In this document: positions 47,587-55,930 of the stretch, in pieces
Layout of the letters: every line of letters starts with the position of its first letter
Numbering within the stretch: position 1 is the stretch's first letter
From: a bacterium
Lineage (GTDB): Bacteria; Desulfobacterota; Binatia; DP-6
Length of the DNA: 64,000 nucleotides
Assembly: GCA_026129405.1 (NCBI GenBank)
Contig: JAHCID010000001.1
Location: 1,023,237 to 1,087,236 of the forward strand
Direction of reading: 5' to 3'
Program-made: the position numbers and the translations under genes
The notes under the pieces: generated by a model
Told to the model about the DNA's origin: nothing
Database searches by the model: none
Seen by the model: the letters and a program-made list of their open reading frames with translations, nothing else

Positions 47587-48585
47587 TCACTCGAACGGGA
47601 AGATGCGCTTCCAGTCGTGCTGCATGTCGACGATGCTCCACCCTTTTGCGGTCGCCTCGCCCAGGGCCTCGTCGAGCCGTCCGATGTCGGACCGGCGGTC
47701 GTACGCGTACTCGCGCGCGGCGTCGGTGTGGTGGACGAGGCCCATGAAGCGCGGCCCGTCGCCGGCGGCGGTCCACTCGAGCATCTGCTGATCGCCGTCG
47801 GAGTTGCCGAAGGCGAGGCGCGGGCGGCGGCCGATGAAGGCGTTGATGCCCACGGGCTTTCCGGGGCCGTCGTCGACGAAGAAGATCTTCGCCTCGCGGA
47901 ACAGCACCGGGCCCGACGGCTCCACCTGCCACTTCGTCACCGCCGAGCTGCCGACGACCTGCTCCGGCGGCACGCCGTACACGCGCTCGGTCCACGGCCG
48001 CATGAACTCGACGCCGCCGCCGGAGACGATGTAGGTCTTCCAGCCGTTCGCGCGCAGGTGGGCCATCAGCTCCAGCATCGGCTGGTAGACGAGCTCGGTG
48101 TACGGGCGGTCCCAGCGCGGATGCTTGGCGGTCGCGATCCAGTCGGTGACGATCCGCTCGAACTCGGCCGTGGTGGTGTTCGCGTGCGTCACCATCACCA
48201 GCTCGACGATCGCCGGCTCGCCCGCCGCGAGCGCGCCCTTCACGTTGCCGGCGAGGAGATCGGCGAACGGCTGCTTCGTCGTCCACTCGGGATGCCGCGG
48301 CGCCAGCGCCTTCACACGCGCGATCGCGAAGGCGAGCTGGGTGTAGAAGGGCATCTCGACCCAGAGCGTGCCGTCGTTGTCGAAGGTGGCGATACGCTCG
48401 GGGACGGGCACGAACGAGGGGCCCGGACGCGACGTCTCCTCGACGAAGCGCAGGATGGCCTGCTTGCGTGGCCCGTCGTTCCACGACGGCAGCGGATCGT
48501 CGGCGGCGCGCGCCGGCGTCGCCGCGGCGAAGGCGGCGACGGCGACGACGACGAGCGCCGCGGCGAGGCGTCGGAGCCGCATCAC
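47587..48585 (-). CDS. Exported HAD-superfamily phosphatase
   Basis: 332 residues. Signal peptide (LAAALVVVAVAAFAAATPARA), then HAD motif I D69-N-D71 (ATFDNDGTLW), motif II in YIVSGGG, and LAFGNSDGDQQML with the late acidic motif. Phosphoserine-phosphatase-like fold but probably periplasmic, so a phosphate-ester scavenger is plausible. Starts at GTG-48585 or ATG-48582, overlapping a short upstream ORF. HAD-arylsulfatase pairs recur in soil bacteria, suggesting joint use of sulfate and phosphate esters. Confidence 0.88.
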   Translation of the reverse strand: MMRLRRLAAALVVVAVAAFAAATPARAADDPLPSWNDGPRKQAILRFVEETSRPGPSFVPVPERIATFDNDGTLWVEMPFYTQLAFAIARVKALAPRHPEWTTKQPFADLLAGNVKGALAAGEPAIVELVMVTHANTTTAEFERIVTDWIATAKHPRWDRPYTELVYQPMLELMAHLRANGWKTYIVSGGGVEFMRPWTERVYGVPPEQVVGSSAVTKWQVEPSGPVLFREAKIFFVDDGPGKPVGINAFIGRRPRLAFGNSDGDQQMLEWTAAGDGPRFMGLVHHTDAAREYAYDRRSDIGRLDEALGEATAKGWSIVDMQHDWKRIFPFE

Positions 48586-48686
48586 CGGCTCGGCGTGATC
48601 GACTCGATGCCGTTCATCACCGCGACGGCGCGCGCGAGCCCCGCCGTGCGGAGCGCATGGACCAGGATCGATGCCGACCAGCGCAT
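48582..48686 (-). CDS. 34-codon leader ORF coupled to the HAD phosphatase gene
   Basis: ATG-48686 is preceded by GGGAGG with a 5-nt spacer, the best ribosome site of the region, while the HAD gene itself has none. The peptide (MRWSASILVHALRTAGLARA, then 14 more residues) is amphipathic and ends in a TGA embedded in the HAD start (GTGATG). Translation of this ORF would deliver ribosomes to the HAD start, so it may be a coupling leader or a small protein. Confidence 0.5.
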   Translation of the reverse strand: MRWSASILVHALRTAGLARAVAVMNGIESITPSR

Positions 48687-48852
48687 GTCTGCCTCCCGGA
48701 CCGGAGCTTCCCGCGCGCGCGGACGCCGGTCGTGTGCGTGGTGGCCCCCGCTAGCATCGTCGCGTGCGCTTCGGCTAGAGGCCGCGAGGATTCATCCTTC
48801 GGCGCATCGGGCGCCGGTGCGCGGGACGGGCGGCCGCCCCGCGCATCGCGCG

Positions 48853-49284
48853 TCACTTCAGGCTGACCTTGAGCCCATCGACGCCGAGCTTGAACTTCAC
48901 GCCCTGGGTCGTCGACTCGACGCGCATGCGCACGCCGTTCTGGTTCACCATCTCGCTGATGGCGCCCCCGCCGCCGGCCGCGGCGCCCGCGCTGACGGCC
49001 GTATAGGTACCCGCGAAGTCGGAGAGCTTCTTCAGGTTGTAGACCTTGCCGGAGGCCGACACGTCGGTGATCCCGACGTCGCCCACCGACAGCCCTTCGA
49101 CCTTGAGCGCGTGGTTGGCGCCTTTGTAGTGGAGGGTGCCGCTCCCCCAGCTGTAGCCGATGCCGACCGCGATCGAGCCGCCTTCGAACGAGACCGTCGC
49201 GTCGGCCTTCTCGTCCGCCGCCGAGACCAACGAGGCCGAAGCCAGCGCGAAGCCGAGCGCCAGCGAAACGAGCATCCTGCGCAT
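48853..49284 (-). CDS. Secreted DUF1134-like protein
   Basis: 143 residues. AAGGAGA precedes ATG-49284. Signal peptide (LVSLALGFALASASLVSA), then a glycine-rich beta protein: IAVGIGYSWGSGTLHYKGAN, VEGLSVGDVGITDVSASGKVYNL, AGTYTAVSAGAAAGGGG. The VGIGYSWGSGTL/GLSVGDVG pattern is that of DUF1134-type envelope proteins. Function unknown. Confidence 0.72.
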   Translation of the reverse strand: MRRMLVSLALGFALASASLVSAADEKADATVSFEGGSIAVGIGYSWGSGTLHYKGANHALKVEGLSVGDVGITDVSASGKVYNLKKLSDFAGTYTAVSAGAAAGGGGAISEMVNQNGVRMRVESTTQGVKFKLGVDGLKVSLK

Positions 49285-49446
49285 GGTGTCTCCTTGGGCC
49301 GCGCGCGGCCCGCTGCCCGGGCGGCCCGCATGCCGCGCCGGTGGTGTCCTGCTCGCGAGCTAGCCGGAACTCGGGGGCTTGGGAATACGGGTCGTGCGCG
49401 CTTGGTGGTGTCCGGAGTCCGAAGCTCGTCGCCGAAGATCGGGACA

Positions 49447-50520
49447 CTACCGCGCGCGCCAGACGGTGCGGCCCTCGCGGTCGATGTACTCGACGCGGAG
49501 CCCGCCGAAGAGGCTGCCCGATTCCATCCGCGCGAGCCCGTCGCGGAAGCGGGAGACGCCCGCCCAGGTGGTGGGGATCACCTCGCGGCCGGCGCGATCG
49601 ATGAAGCCCCAGGCGCTCCCCCGGCAGACGCCCGCCCGGCCGTCGACGAAGACGCCGACGTGGCGGTACGGCAGCGGCCCGATGACGACCGCGCCGCTGC
49701 GGTCGATGTAGGACCAGCCCGCCGGCGTGCGGACGGCTGCGAGGCCCTCGCTGAACGAGAGCGCGTCGCCGGCGCCGGTCTCGATCACCGTGCGGCCGTC
49801 GCGGTCGATGACGCTGATCGGCGCGTCGAGCGTCGTGCGCACGATCGCGAGCCCCTCCGCGAACGGCTGCGCCCAGGCGTAGCGGGCGGGGATCACCATG
49901 GCGCCGGTGCGGTCGACGTATCCCGCTGCGTCGTCGTCGTAGTCGCCCTCGAACGCACAGGCGCGGCCGTCCTTGAAGCTCGCGATCCAGGCGGCACGCA
50001 TGAAGCGGAAGGGGATGGCGAGCTTGCCGCTCGTGTCGATGAAACCCGTGCGGCCGTCGCGTTTCACCGCCGCGAGGCCCTCGGAGAAGGGTGCGGCGTC
50101 GTCATACTGCGGCGGCACGACCGCGGCGCCGCTGCGATCGACGTAGCCGTACTTCGCCCCTTGCTTCACCCGCGCGCGGCCGTCGGAGAAGTCGCCGGCG
50201 CCGTCCCAGCGCAGCGGGATGACGACGCGCCCGCTGCGGTCGATCCACCCCTGCCGCGACACCGTGCGCGAGACGCCGTCGTCGGTCTCCCGGTGGCGCG
50301 TGCCGACCGCGGCGAGCCCCTCGGCGAAGGGCTCGGCGTCGTCCCACTGCGGCGCGATGACCATGCGCCCGGAGCGGTCGACGTAGCCCGTCTTGTCGCG
50401 CGTCGGCGCGGGGAAGAGCGGACCGTCGGTCGGCCCGGCGGCGCGCAGGGTCGGGGTCGAGCCGAGGACGGCGCCGGCCAGCGCGCCCGCGAGCGCGCGG
50501 CGGAGCGCCCGAAACGTCAT
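49447..50520 (-). CDS. Exported WG-repeat protein
   Basis: 357 residues. Signal peptide after MTFRALRRALAGALAGAV, then about eight tandem WG/KWG repeats, each like GYVDRSGRMVIAPQWDDAEPFAEGLAAV. Repeats of this kind form an antiparallel beta array and are thought to mediate protein or ligand contacts. ATG-50520 is preferred to 50592 because it opens the signal peptide and has TACACC 8 nt upstream. Some repeats (for example ISVIDRDGRTVIETG) are degenerate. Confidence 0.85.
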   Translation of the reverse strand: MTFRALRRALAGALAGAVLGSTPTLRAAGPTDGPLFPAPTRDKTGYVDRSGRMVIAPQWDDAEPFAEGLAAVGTRHRETDDGVSRTVSRQGWIDRSGRVVIPLRWDGAGDFSDGRARVKQGAKYGYVDRSGAAVVPPQYDDAAPFSEGLAAVKRDGRTGFIDTSGKLAIPFRFMRAAWIASFKDGRACAFEGDYDDDAAGYVDRTGAMVIPARYAWAQPFAEGLAIVRTTLDAPISVIDRDGRTVIETGAGDALSFSEGLAAVRTPAGWSYIDRSGAVVIGPLPYRHVGVFVDGRAGVCRGSAWGFIDRAGREVIPTTWAGVSRFRDGLARMESGSLFGGLRVEYIDREGRTVWRAR

Positions 50521-50612
50521 GGCGGTGCGGTGTAGCGTGCCCGCGGGTCGCCTGCTAGAGCGGCGGCGCCCTGCGGTCCTCGACGATCGCACGGGGGGAA
50601 GGACACACGACC

Positions 50613-51116
50613 ATGCACCACCGCCTCGGGGCAGCCGCCCTCGCGCTCGCCGTCCTCGCCGCGCCGGTCGCGGCGCAGACGATCATCGTTCCGAAGCCCG
50701 TGCCCTACGCGGTCGACAACGACATCGCCGCCAACGTGAAGGCCGAGTGCGAGCTCGACACGCGCCTCGCCGACTTCATCAAGGAAGGCGCCGCCGGCCA
50801 GGGGATCACCGTCGAGCTCGCCGCCGACGTGACCGACAAGACGCCCGGCCGCGTGCTGCTGGTCGAGATCAAGGACGCCGTCAGCTCCGGCAACGCCTTC
50901 ATCGGCCACGCGAAGTTCGTCTCGCTGCGCGGCCGCCTGCTCGAGAACGGCCAGGTGCAGGGCACCTTCCGCGCCCGCCGCTCGTCCGGCGGCGGCGCGT
51001 TCGGCAACTGGAAGGGCTCGTGCGCCGTCCTCGGCCGCTGCATCAAGGTGCTCGGCGAGGACATCGGCAAGTGGCTCCGCGCGCCGACGATGGACGCGGA
51101 GCTCGGCGAGAAGTAG
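50613..51116 (+). CDS. Secreted protein of unknown function
   Basis: 167 residues. GGGGGAAGGA lies about 10 nt before the ATG. Signal peptide (LALAVLAAPVAAQ), then a domain with four cysteines (AECELDTRL and SCAVLGRC) and an amphipathic beta-rich middle (GRVLLVEIKDAVSSGNAFIG). It resembles small outer-membrane-associated proteins of proteobacteria, but I cannot name a family. Convergent with the sulfatase-fold gene, 4 nt between stops. Confidence 0.7.
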   Translation: MHHRLGAAALALAVLAAPVAAQTIIVPKPVPYAVDNDIAANVKAECELDTRLADFIKEGAAGQGITVELAADVTDKTPGRVLLVEIKDAVSSGNAFIGHAKFVSLRGRLLENGQVQGTFRARRSSGGGAFGNWKGSCAVLGRCIKVLGEDIGKWLRAPTMDAELGEK

Positions 51117-51120
51117 CGGC

Positions 51121-54100
51121 TCAGTCGAAGACGTAGCCCAGCGCGCGCAGCCGGTCCTTCTGCTCCTGGGGCAGCGCCGGCTGCGCCGGCGCCTGGGCGG
51201 GGGTCTGGAGGATCCGCCGCTCCAGGCAGGTCGCGGTCTCGCGCATCGCCGTGAGCGGGGCCGTGGCGGCCGCGCCCGCGAAGCGCGGGAGCGGCAGCGT
51301 CTCCTCGTGTGCGAGGGTGCCGGTCGCCCGCTCGACGATGCGGATCAGCTCCCAACCGTCGGCGAACACGCCGGTCGCGAGATGCGTGCTCGCGGGATAC
51401 GGCGCGACGCCGACCCCGGTGCCGACGGCGACCGGGTGCCCGTGCTCCGCGCACGGCGCGGTGGCCGGCAGCATGTTCGGCAGACCGAGCGCCTCGAGGA
51501 CCAGGCCGGGAATCTCGATCTGCGAGCGGAGCGTCGCGTCGCGCCGTCCCGCGGACTGCCCGGGCACGTGCACCATCAGGGGCACGTGGGTCAGCTCGGG
51601 GTACGGTATCTGCGTGAAGTGCCCGAGTCCCCCGTGCTCGTAGAAGAGCTCTCCGTGATCCGAGGTGAAGACGACGACGGCGTCGCGCAGGAAGTCCGCG
51701 AGGCGCGGGTCGGCGAAGACGGCCTCGAGCTGGCGGTCGAGCGTGTGCAGGGCGGCTTCGTAGCGTGCGCGCAGACGCCGCGCGCCTTCCTCGGCATGCG
51801 CGAGAAAGCCCGCCTGGTCGAGGAGCGCGCCGATCTGGAGGAACGGCACGGCCATGGTGCCCACGCCGGCGCGGGTCAGCCAGTCGAGGCCGGGCCCCGG
51901 CGCCACCGAGTAGGGATCGTGTACGGCGTAGGTGTGCAGGAAGGCGAATACCGGCGCGCCGCTCGCCGTCGCGTCGGCGACCCGGGTCACGAACGCCTCG
52001 TGCTTGCGCTCGAACGGCTCGTGACGCGAGTCGAACACCTCGAAGCCGCGGTCGAGCCCGAAGGTGGCGGCGACGAGGGCGCCGTCCGCCACCGCCACCG
52101 ACCTCCAACCGCGCGCGCCGAGGTGGTCCGCGAGGGTCGTCACGTCGGCGGGAAGACCAGCATGCCGTCGCGCCGGAAAGTCGGCGGGGTGACGCCCCGT
52201 CAGCATGGCGGCGTGCGTCGGGAGCGTCCAGGTGTCGACCGCGTAGAGCTGCTCGTAGACCGTCGCGCGCGTCGCCAGCCCGTTCAGGAACGGGGCCAGC
52301 GCCGCGGACCCGCCGTACGGCGCGAGGAGGTCGGCGCGGACGGTGTCGAGCGAGACCAGGAGGAGATGGCGCGGGCGTGCGGCCGGCTCGTCGGCGGGAA
52401 CATGGTACAGCGGCCGCGCGAGCTGCACGACGCGTCCCGGCTGCGCACGCGAGTCGCAGTTCTCGCTGCATGCGACGACGACGCGGAGGCCCTGCACGCG
52501 ACCCGTCGGGCGGCGCAGCACGATCGGCATCCAGGACGCGGCGCGCGGCGTGGCGAAGGAGTCGGTGTAGTCCGCGGCCGGCTCGATCGTGCCGTCCTCG
52601 CCGATCCACCCGACCTGGGCCCGGGCGAAGTCGAGCACGCTGGGCAGGGCCGGGATGCGCAGCGTGACGGTGTCCGGTGCGACCTCACGCGCCTGCAGCG
52701 CGCGGAAGCGGCATTCCAGGGTCTGGCCGGCCGGAATCCGCCATCCGAGGTGCAGGCCGTCGAGCCGAGCCAGCTCGCGCGGGCCGCGGTAATCCGTGTC
52801 GCCTGCGGTGAAGGTCGTCGTCGTGAGCGGCGGCGCGAAGCGCAGGGAGCGGACGACGAACCGGCTCCCGGGTGCGCCGGGGAGGTTCAAGCGCAGCGCC
52901 TCGATCGTGCCGCGCCAGCGGGGCGCGTCCCATAGGTCGATCACGGGCTCGCCGAAGATGTTGCGGGGCACCGTGGCCCGGCAGTCCTCCGACAGGGTCG
53001 GGCAGCCGGATCCGGCGAAGTGCACCGTGAGCGGGCCGTCGGGCACGTCGTCGCCCTCGAGGACGAGCAGGCGCGCGACGTCCGCCGTCGCGTCCACGGG
53101 CAGCAAGAGCCACGGTTGGAACGGCACGCCGGCAGCCGGCTCGTCGAGCCGGATTTCGACGGTGCCGTCCGGGCGCGGCGTGACCGCGGCCTGATTCGTG
53201 GTCACGATGGCGGGCGGGTGCTCGCCGCCGAGCAGGGTGAGCGGTAGCGTCTGGGCAGCGAGGCGATCACGATACTCGTCGCGGGGGACGAATGCCGCGC
53301 GGCGAACCAAGAGGGGGGTGGGGGCCGGTGCGGTGACATCGAGGCGCAGAGCCGCGATCGTGCCGTGCCACCACGGGTGCGCACCCAGGTCGACGACGAA
53401 CGTTCCCGGAGCCGTTTCGACCATCCCGAGACGACACGTCTCCATGAAATAGCTGCACACCGACCCGGCGAAGTACGCCTCCAGCCGTGTGCCGGGCGGG
53501 GTGTCCAGCTCTGCGACGAGGTAGCGGGCTTCCGCTGCCGGTCGCTCGAGCCCGAACGCGAACCACGCGCGGTACGGCGTGCCGGCGTGGTGCTCGCGCG
53601 GCAGGAGGCGCAGCCCGTCACCCGGGTCGTGGCGCGGCGTCGTCGTTTCGGCGGTGGCGAAGACGTCGACCTCGTCGTCGGGACCGATGAGCGGAACTGC
53701 GGCGGCGCTCGTGCCCGGGTCGGGATCCGGGTCGTACGTGCCGGCGCGTATGCCGTGCAGCGTGACCGGGCCGGCGTCCGTCGGGAGACGCACCTCGAGG
53801 TCGCGCGGCGCGCCGGTGCGGCCGGTGAGGTCGACCGGCACGCGGTGTCGTCCGGGGCCGGGCAGGCGCCTCCGCGCCACGCACGGCGGCCCGGGCGTGC
53901 TACACGCGCCGTCGGACCATGCGACCTCGAGTTCCAGGTCGCGCTCGGTGGTGACGTCGACGACGAGTCGGTCGTCGCCGCCGGCGCCGAAGGCCAGCGG
54001 TGCGGGCAGCACGACCGCCGGCGCGGGTCCGCGCGGGTGCGCCGTCAGGCCGTCGCCGTCCCGCCACGCGAGTTCGACGTCGCGGCCCTGCGCCGCCGAG

Positions 54101-54288
54101 TGGATCAGCGACGACAGCGCGTAGCGCGGGAGCTGATCGGGATCGACGGACGTCTCGCGCGCGGACGGGACGACGTCACACTCCATCGGGGTCGAGCGCG
54201 TATCGCTGCCGCAGGCGAGAGTCGTGCAGGCCAGGAGGGCGGCCACGCGCGACGCGCGCGACCACCTGTCCAACAGGGTTCGGGCCAT
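51121..54288 (-). CDS. Large sulfatase-fold lipoprotein with three N-terminal Cys-x6-Cys repeats
   Basis: 1055 residues. Lipobox TTLACGS near residue 26. Residues about 90-490 contain three related beta-rich units, each with a Cys-x6-Cys pair (C129/C136, C278/C285, C429/C436) at 149-151-residue intervals. The last two share FAGS.C, PxWxGTIxALRL and VRxxxFxP. The C-terminal 400 residues are an alkaline-phosphatase-superfamily domain (LLLVSLDTVRADLL, VDTWTLPTHAAMLTGR, FTSDHGELFYEHGG, and a final LRALGYVF). The nucleophile position is Thr688, not Cys/Ser, so a phosphoryl transferase or phosphodiesterase is likelier than a sulfatase. Start ATG-54288; a TACCCG hexamer stands 7 nt upstream. Confidence 0.85.
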   Translation of the reverse strand: MARTLLDRWSRASRVAALLACTTLACGSDTRSTPMECDVVPSARETSVDPDQLPRYALSSLIHSAAQGRDVELAWRDGDGLTAHPRGPAPAVVLPAPLAFGAGGDDRLVVDVTTERDLELEVAWSDGACSTPGPPCVARRRLPGPGRHRVPVDLTGRTGAPRDLEVRLPTDAGPVTLHGIRAGTYDPDPDPGTSAAAVPLIGPDDEVDVFATAETTTPRHDPGDGLRLLPREHHAGTPYRAWFAFGLERPAAEARYLVAELDTPPGTRLEAYFAGSVCSYFMETCRLGMVETAPGTFVVDLGAHPWWHGTIAALRLDVTAPAPTPLLVRRAAFVPRDEYRDRLAAQTLPLTLLGGEHPPAIVTTNQAAVTPRPDGTVEIRLDEPAAGVPFQPWLLLPVDATADVARLLVLEGDDVPDGPLTVHFAGSGCPTLSEDCRATVPRNIFGEPVIDLWDAPRWRGTIEALRLNLPGAPGSRFVVRSLRFAPPLTTTTFTAGDTDYRGPRELARLDGLHLGWRIPAGQTLECRFRALQAREVAPDTVTLRIPALPSVLDFARAQVGWIGEDGTIEPAADYTDSFATPRAASWMPIVLRRPTGRVQGLRVVVACSENCDSRAQPGRVVQLARPLYHVPADEPAARPRHLLLVSLDTVRADLLAPYGGSAALAPFLNGLATRATVYEQLYAVDTWTLPTHAAMLTGRHPADFPARRHAGLPADVTTLADHLGARGWRSVAVADGALVAATFGLDRGFEVFDSRHEPFERKHEAFVTRVADATASGAPVFAFLHTYAVHDPYSVAPGPGLDWLTRAGVGTMAVPFLQIGALLDQAGFLAHAEEGARRLRARYEAALHTLDRQLEAVFADPRLADFLRDAVVVFTSDHGELFYEHGGLGHFTQIPYPELTHVPLMVHVPGQSAGRRDATLRSQIEIPGLVLEALGLPNMLPATAPCAEHGHPVAVGTGVGVAPYPASTHLATGVFADGWELIRIVERATGTLAHEETLPLPRFAGAAATAPLTAMRETATCLERRILQTPAQAPAQPALPQEQKDRLRALGYVFD

Positions 54289-54381
54289 CGAGCAGCGGGT
54301 AGCACACCACAGGGAACGGAGGTGGGCAACCGACGCGACATCGGTGGCGCCTCTCGGTGCGATCGAGCTAGAACCCCGCCG

Positions 54382-55767
54382 ATGGCAGGCATCGTCCGCT
54401 ACGGCAGCTACGTCCCGTTCTTCCGGCTCACGCGTGCGGTCCTCGGCGGCGGCAAGGGCGAGCGCGCCGTGGCCAGCTTCGACGAGGACGCGGTGTCGAT
54501 GGCGGTCGAGGCGGGGCGCGACGCGGTGCGGGGCGACGTCGTGCCGGATGCGCTGCTCTTCGCGACGCTGAGCCCGCCGTATGCCGAGAAGCTGAACGCG
54601 GCGACGATCCAGGCGGCGCTCGACCTGCCCGAGGCGATGCTCTCGGCGGAGCTGGGCACCTCGTCGCGCATGGGCACGGCGGCGCTGCTGCTCGGCCTCG
54701 ATCTCGCGGGCGGCCGCCGCCGGACGCTGGTCTGTGCCGGTGACGTCGCGGTCGGCGCGCCGGGCGGCGGGCGCGAGAGCCAGGGCGGCGACGCCGCGGT
54801 CGCGTTCGTCACCGGTCCCGACGACGAGGCGATCGCGCGCTGCACCGGGCGCGCCTCCGCGACGATCGAGATCCTCGACGCCTGGCGGCTTCCCGACGAC
54901 CGCTTCCCGCGCCAGTGGGAGGAGCGCTTCACCGCCGACACGATGGCGCCCGCGATCCTCGACGTCGCGAAGCGCGCGCTGGCGCAGGCGGGGGTCGAGC
55001 CGGGCGCGCTGACGACCGTCATCCTCGACGGGACGAATCCGCGCAGCATGGCCGGTCTGCCGAAGGCCCTCGGGCTTCGGCCCGAGCAGCTCGCGGACAC
55101 GCTGGCGGCGAGCGTCGGCCGCACCGGCACGGCGCACGCCGGCCTGCTGCTCGCGCGCGCCCTCGACGGCGCCAGGCCGGGCGACCGCATCCTCCTCGTC
55201 TGCGAAGCCGACGGCGCCGACGCGCTGGTCTTCGAGGCGACGCCGCGCATCGCCGACAAGCCGCCGGTGCGCAGCGTCGACCGCTGGATCGCGTCGAAGC
55301 GCAACGACCTGCCGTACCAGTCCTACCTCAAGTGGCGCGGCATCCTGCCGTTCGAGGCCCCGCGGCGGCCCGATCCGGAGCGGCCGGCGGCGCCGCCGAT
55401 GCGCCGCCACGAGCGCTGGAAGCTGGCCTTCGTCGGCTCGCGCTGCACGCAATGTCAGGCGGGGCATCTGCCGCCGCAGCGGGTGTGCGTGAAGTGCGGC
55501 GCCGTCGACCAGATGCGCGAGGAGCGCTTCGCCGACACCTCGTGCCGGATCGCCACCTATACCCTCGACCATCTCGCCTACACGCTCCAGCCGCCGGTCG
55601 TGGCGGCGTTCGTCGACTACGAGGGCGGCGGCCGCTTCTCCTGCGAGCTGACCGACGTCGACCCGAAGACGGTCGCGATCGGCGACCATCTCGAGATGAC
55701 CTTCCGGCGGCTCTTCACCGCCCAGGGCGTGCACAACTACTTCTGGAAGGCGCGGCCGGGCCGCTGA
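54382..55767 (+). CDS. HMG-CoA-synthase-like protein fused to a DUF35 zinc-ribbon/OB-fold domain
   Basis: 461 residues. N-terminal thiolase-fold domain similar to HMG-CoA synthase (GIVRYGSYVPFFRL, AALDLPEAMLSAELGTSSRM), then a C-terminal acyl-CoA-binding OB domain (DUF35) with zinc ligands C355/C358 (CTQC) and C369/C372 (CVKC). In HMG-CoA synthases the catalytic Cys lies in NACYGGTA; the aligned segment here is TSSRMGTA, so the Cys position is S95. It may bind acyl-CoA without Claisen chemistry. A TAGAAC hexamer ends 7 nt before ATG-54382. Confidence 0.85.
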   Translation: MAGIVRYGSYVPFFRLTRAVLGGGKGERAVASFDEDAVSMAVEAGRDAVRGDVVPDALLFATLSPPYAEKLNAATIQAALDLPEAMLSAELGTSSRMGTAALLLGLDLAGGRRRTLVCAGDVAVGAPGGGRESQGGDAAVAFVTGPDDEAIARCTGRASATIEILDAWRLPDDRFPRQWEERFTADTMAPAILDVAKRALAQAGVEPGALTTVILDGTNPRSMAGLPKALGLRPEQLADTLAASVGRTGTAHAGLLLARALDGARPGDRILLVCEADGADALVFEATPRIADKPPVRSVDRWIASKRNDLPYQSYLKWRGILPFEAPRRPDPERPAAPPMRRHERWKLAFVGSRCTQCQAGHLPPQRVCVKCGAVDQMREERFADTSCRIATYTLDHLAYTLQPPVVAAFVDYEGGGRFSCELTDVDPKTVAIGDHLEMTFRRLFTAQGVHNYFWKARPGR

Positions 55768-55797
55768 GCCCGCGCCGGCGCCCGCGCCGATTGCAGC

Positions 55798-55820
55798 CGC
55801 TGCCCGCACGCTGGGCAGCG
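55798..55820 (+). repeat. GC-rich inverted repeat after the HMG-CoA-synthase-like gene
   Basis: CGCTGCCC (55798-55805) and GGGCAGCG (55813-55820) with a 7-nt loop, in the 163-nt gap before the phosphofructokinase gene. No T-run follows. Could end transcription of the upstream gene. Confidence 0.35.
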
Positions 55821-55930
55821 GGCGCTTGCCGCTCCCGCCGCCGGTCGAGCGTGCGGGCTTGCGCGCGTCCCCGCGCCGGGGCACGACCCTTGCTCATGGA
55901 TCGTGACGGCGACCGGCATTCGATCCCTGC

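Noticed and set aside
51765-52667. 300-codon plus-strand frame inside the sulfatase-fold gene
   Set aside because: Almost only Arg, Pro, Ser and Ala; antisense shadow.
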